Shown: piece by piece, positions 5,180 to 5,308 of the stretch
Numbering within the stretch: position 1 is the stretch's first letter
How the letters are laid out: each line of letters starts with the position of its first letter
Origin: Chthoniobacterales bacterium
Lineage (GTDB): Bacteria > Verrucomicrobiota > Verrucomicrobiia > Chthoniobacterales > UBA10450
Assembly (NCBI GenBank): GCA_013695905.1
Contig: JACCZQ010000394.1
Span: 1 to 5,308, forward strand
Reading direction: 5' to 3'
Length of the DNA stretch: 5,308 nucleotides
The notes under the pieces: model-generated
Told to the model about the DNA's origin: nothing
What the model saw: the letters and a program-made list of their open reading frames with translations, nothing else
The model's database searches: none
Program-made: the position numbers and the translations under genes

Positions 5180-5308
5180 CTATCCGCCTTTCATCCGCTG
5201 GAGCAAGGTGTCGGCCATCGTCGCCGGCGTGTCGGCAACGGCGATCCCCGCCGCCCGCAACGCTTCGATCTTGCCGGCGGCCGTGCCTTTGCCGCCTGAC
5301 ACAATTGC
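5180..5308 (-). CDS. sucD: Succinyl-CoA synthetase alpha subunit, C-terminal end (partial)
   Basis: The last 42 residues and TAG stop of a protein running in from the right edge. The visible part is [22 protein letters not shown], then [20 protein letters not shown]. The SGGKGTA...K...L..AGI...T...M...L pattern is the conserved C-terminal end of SucD, in the domain that carries the phosphohistidine loop (the active-site His itself lies outside the window). The enzyme, with SucC, interconverts succinyl-CoA and succinate with formation of ATP or GTP. sucC is expected further right. The link to citrate synthase downstream supports the call. The end is short, so the related ATP-citrate lyase or malate-CoA ligase alpha parts, which share this fold, cannot be fully excluded. 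Confidence 0.87.
   Translation of the reverse strand, partial: AIVSGGKGTAAGKIEALRAAGIAVADTPATMADTLLQRMKGG

Noticed and set aside
1..5308. Insertion sequence, prophage, tRNA, rRNA or defence system
   Set aside because: I saw no transposase, integrase or phage protein, no tRNA-like cloverleaf and no defence-related domain; all genes have ordinary chromosomal context.

Overview
The window looks like GC-rich chromosomal DNA of a Gram-negative bacterium with an outer membrane. It encodes a PagL-type outer-membrane lipid A deacylase homologue ending in the expected C-terminal Phe, and several exported proteins with signal peptides. Shine-Dalgarno use is patchy: good before the Nudix and citrate synthase genes, weak or absent elsewhere. 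Gene content, the small PFRPF-type hypothetical protein and the palindromic intergenic elements suggest a member of the Verrucomicrobiota or a relative (PVC group). That placement is an inference from recognition, not a search.

Layout, left to right. (1) 1-486, minus strand: the N-terminal two thirds of a MacB/LolD-type ABC transporter ATPase, cut by the window edge. (2) 464-1258, plus: an RluA-family pseudouridine synthase whose only plausible start (GTG) overlaps the 5' end of the divergent ABC gene. (3) 1255-1318: a nested palindrome filling the gap between two convergent stop codons. (4) 1316-1972, minus: an exported protein of unknown function. (5) 2042-2653 and 2665-3276, plus: a PagL-like lipid A deacylase followed after 11 nt by a Nudix hydrolase of the predicted MutT-type phosphoesterase group, probably one transcript. 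(6) 3306-3692, minus: a small exported hypothetical protein. (7) 3796-5308, minus: the 3' end of succinyl-CoA synthetase alpha (sucD), a 78-residue conserved hypothetical protein and a complete citrate synthase, closely packed and very likely an operon transcribed sucD, small gene, gltA.

The best-understood block is the TCA-cycle operon. Citrate synthase makes citrate from oxaloacetate and acetyl-CoA, and succinyl-CoA synthetase converts succinyl-CoA to succinate with nucleotide triphosphate formation. The small protein between them has no known role. The middle block is devoted to the cell envelope: a putative lipid A remodelling enzyme and a divergent periplasmic protein.

I found no mobile element, CRISPR array, tRNA or rRNA, and nothing that clearly amounts to a new system. 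The points most worth a second look are the palindromic elements, the small gene inside the sucD-gltA operon, the coupled pagL-Nudix pair, and the overlapping divergent starts near 464-486 with a perfect TATAAT. There is no gene-free stretch over 300 bases.
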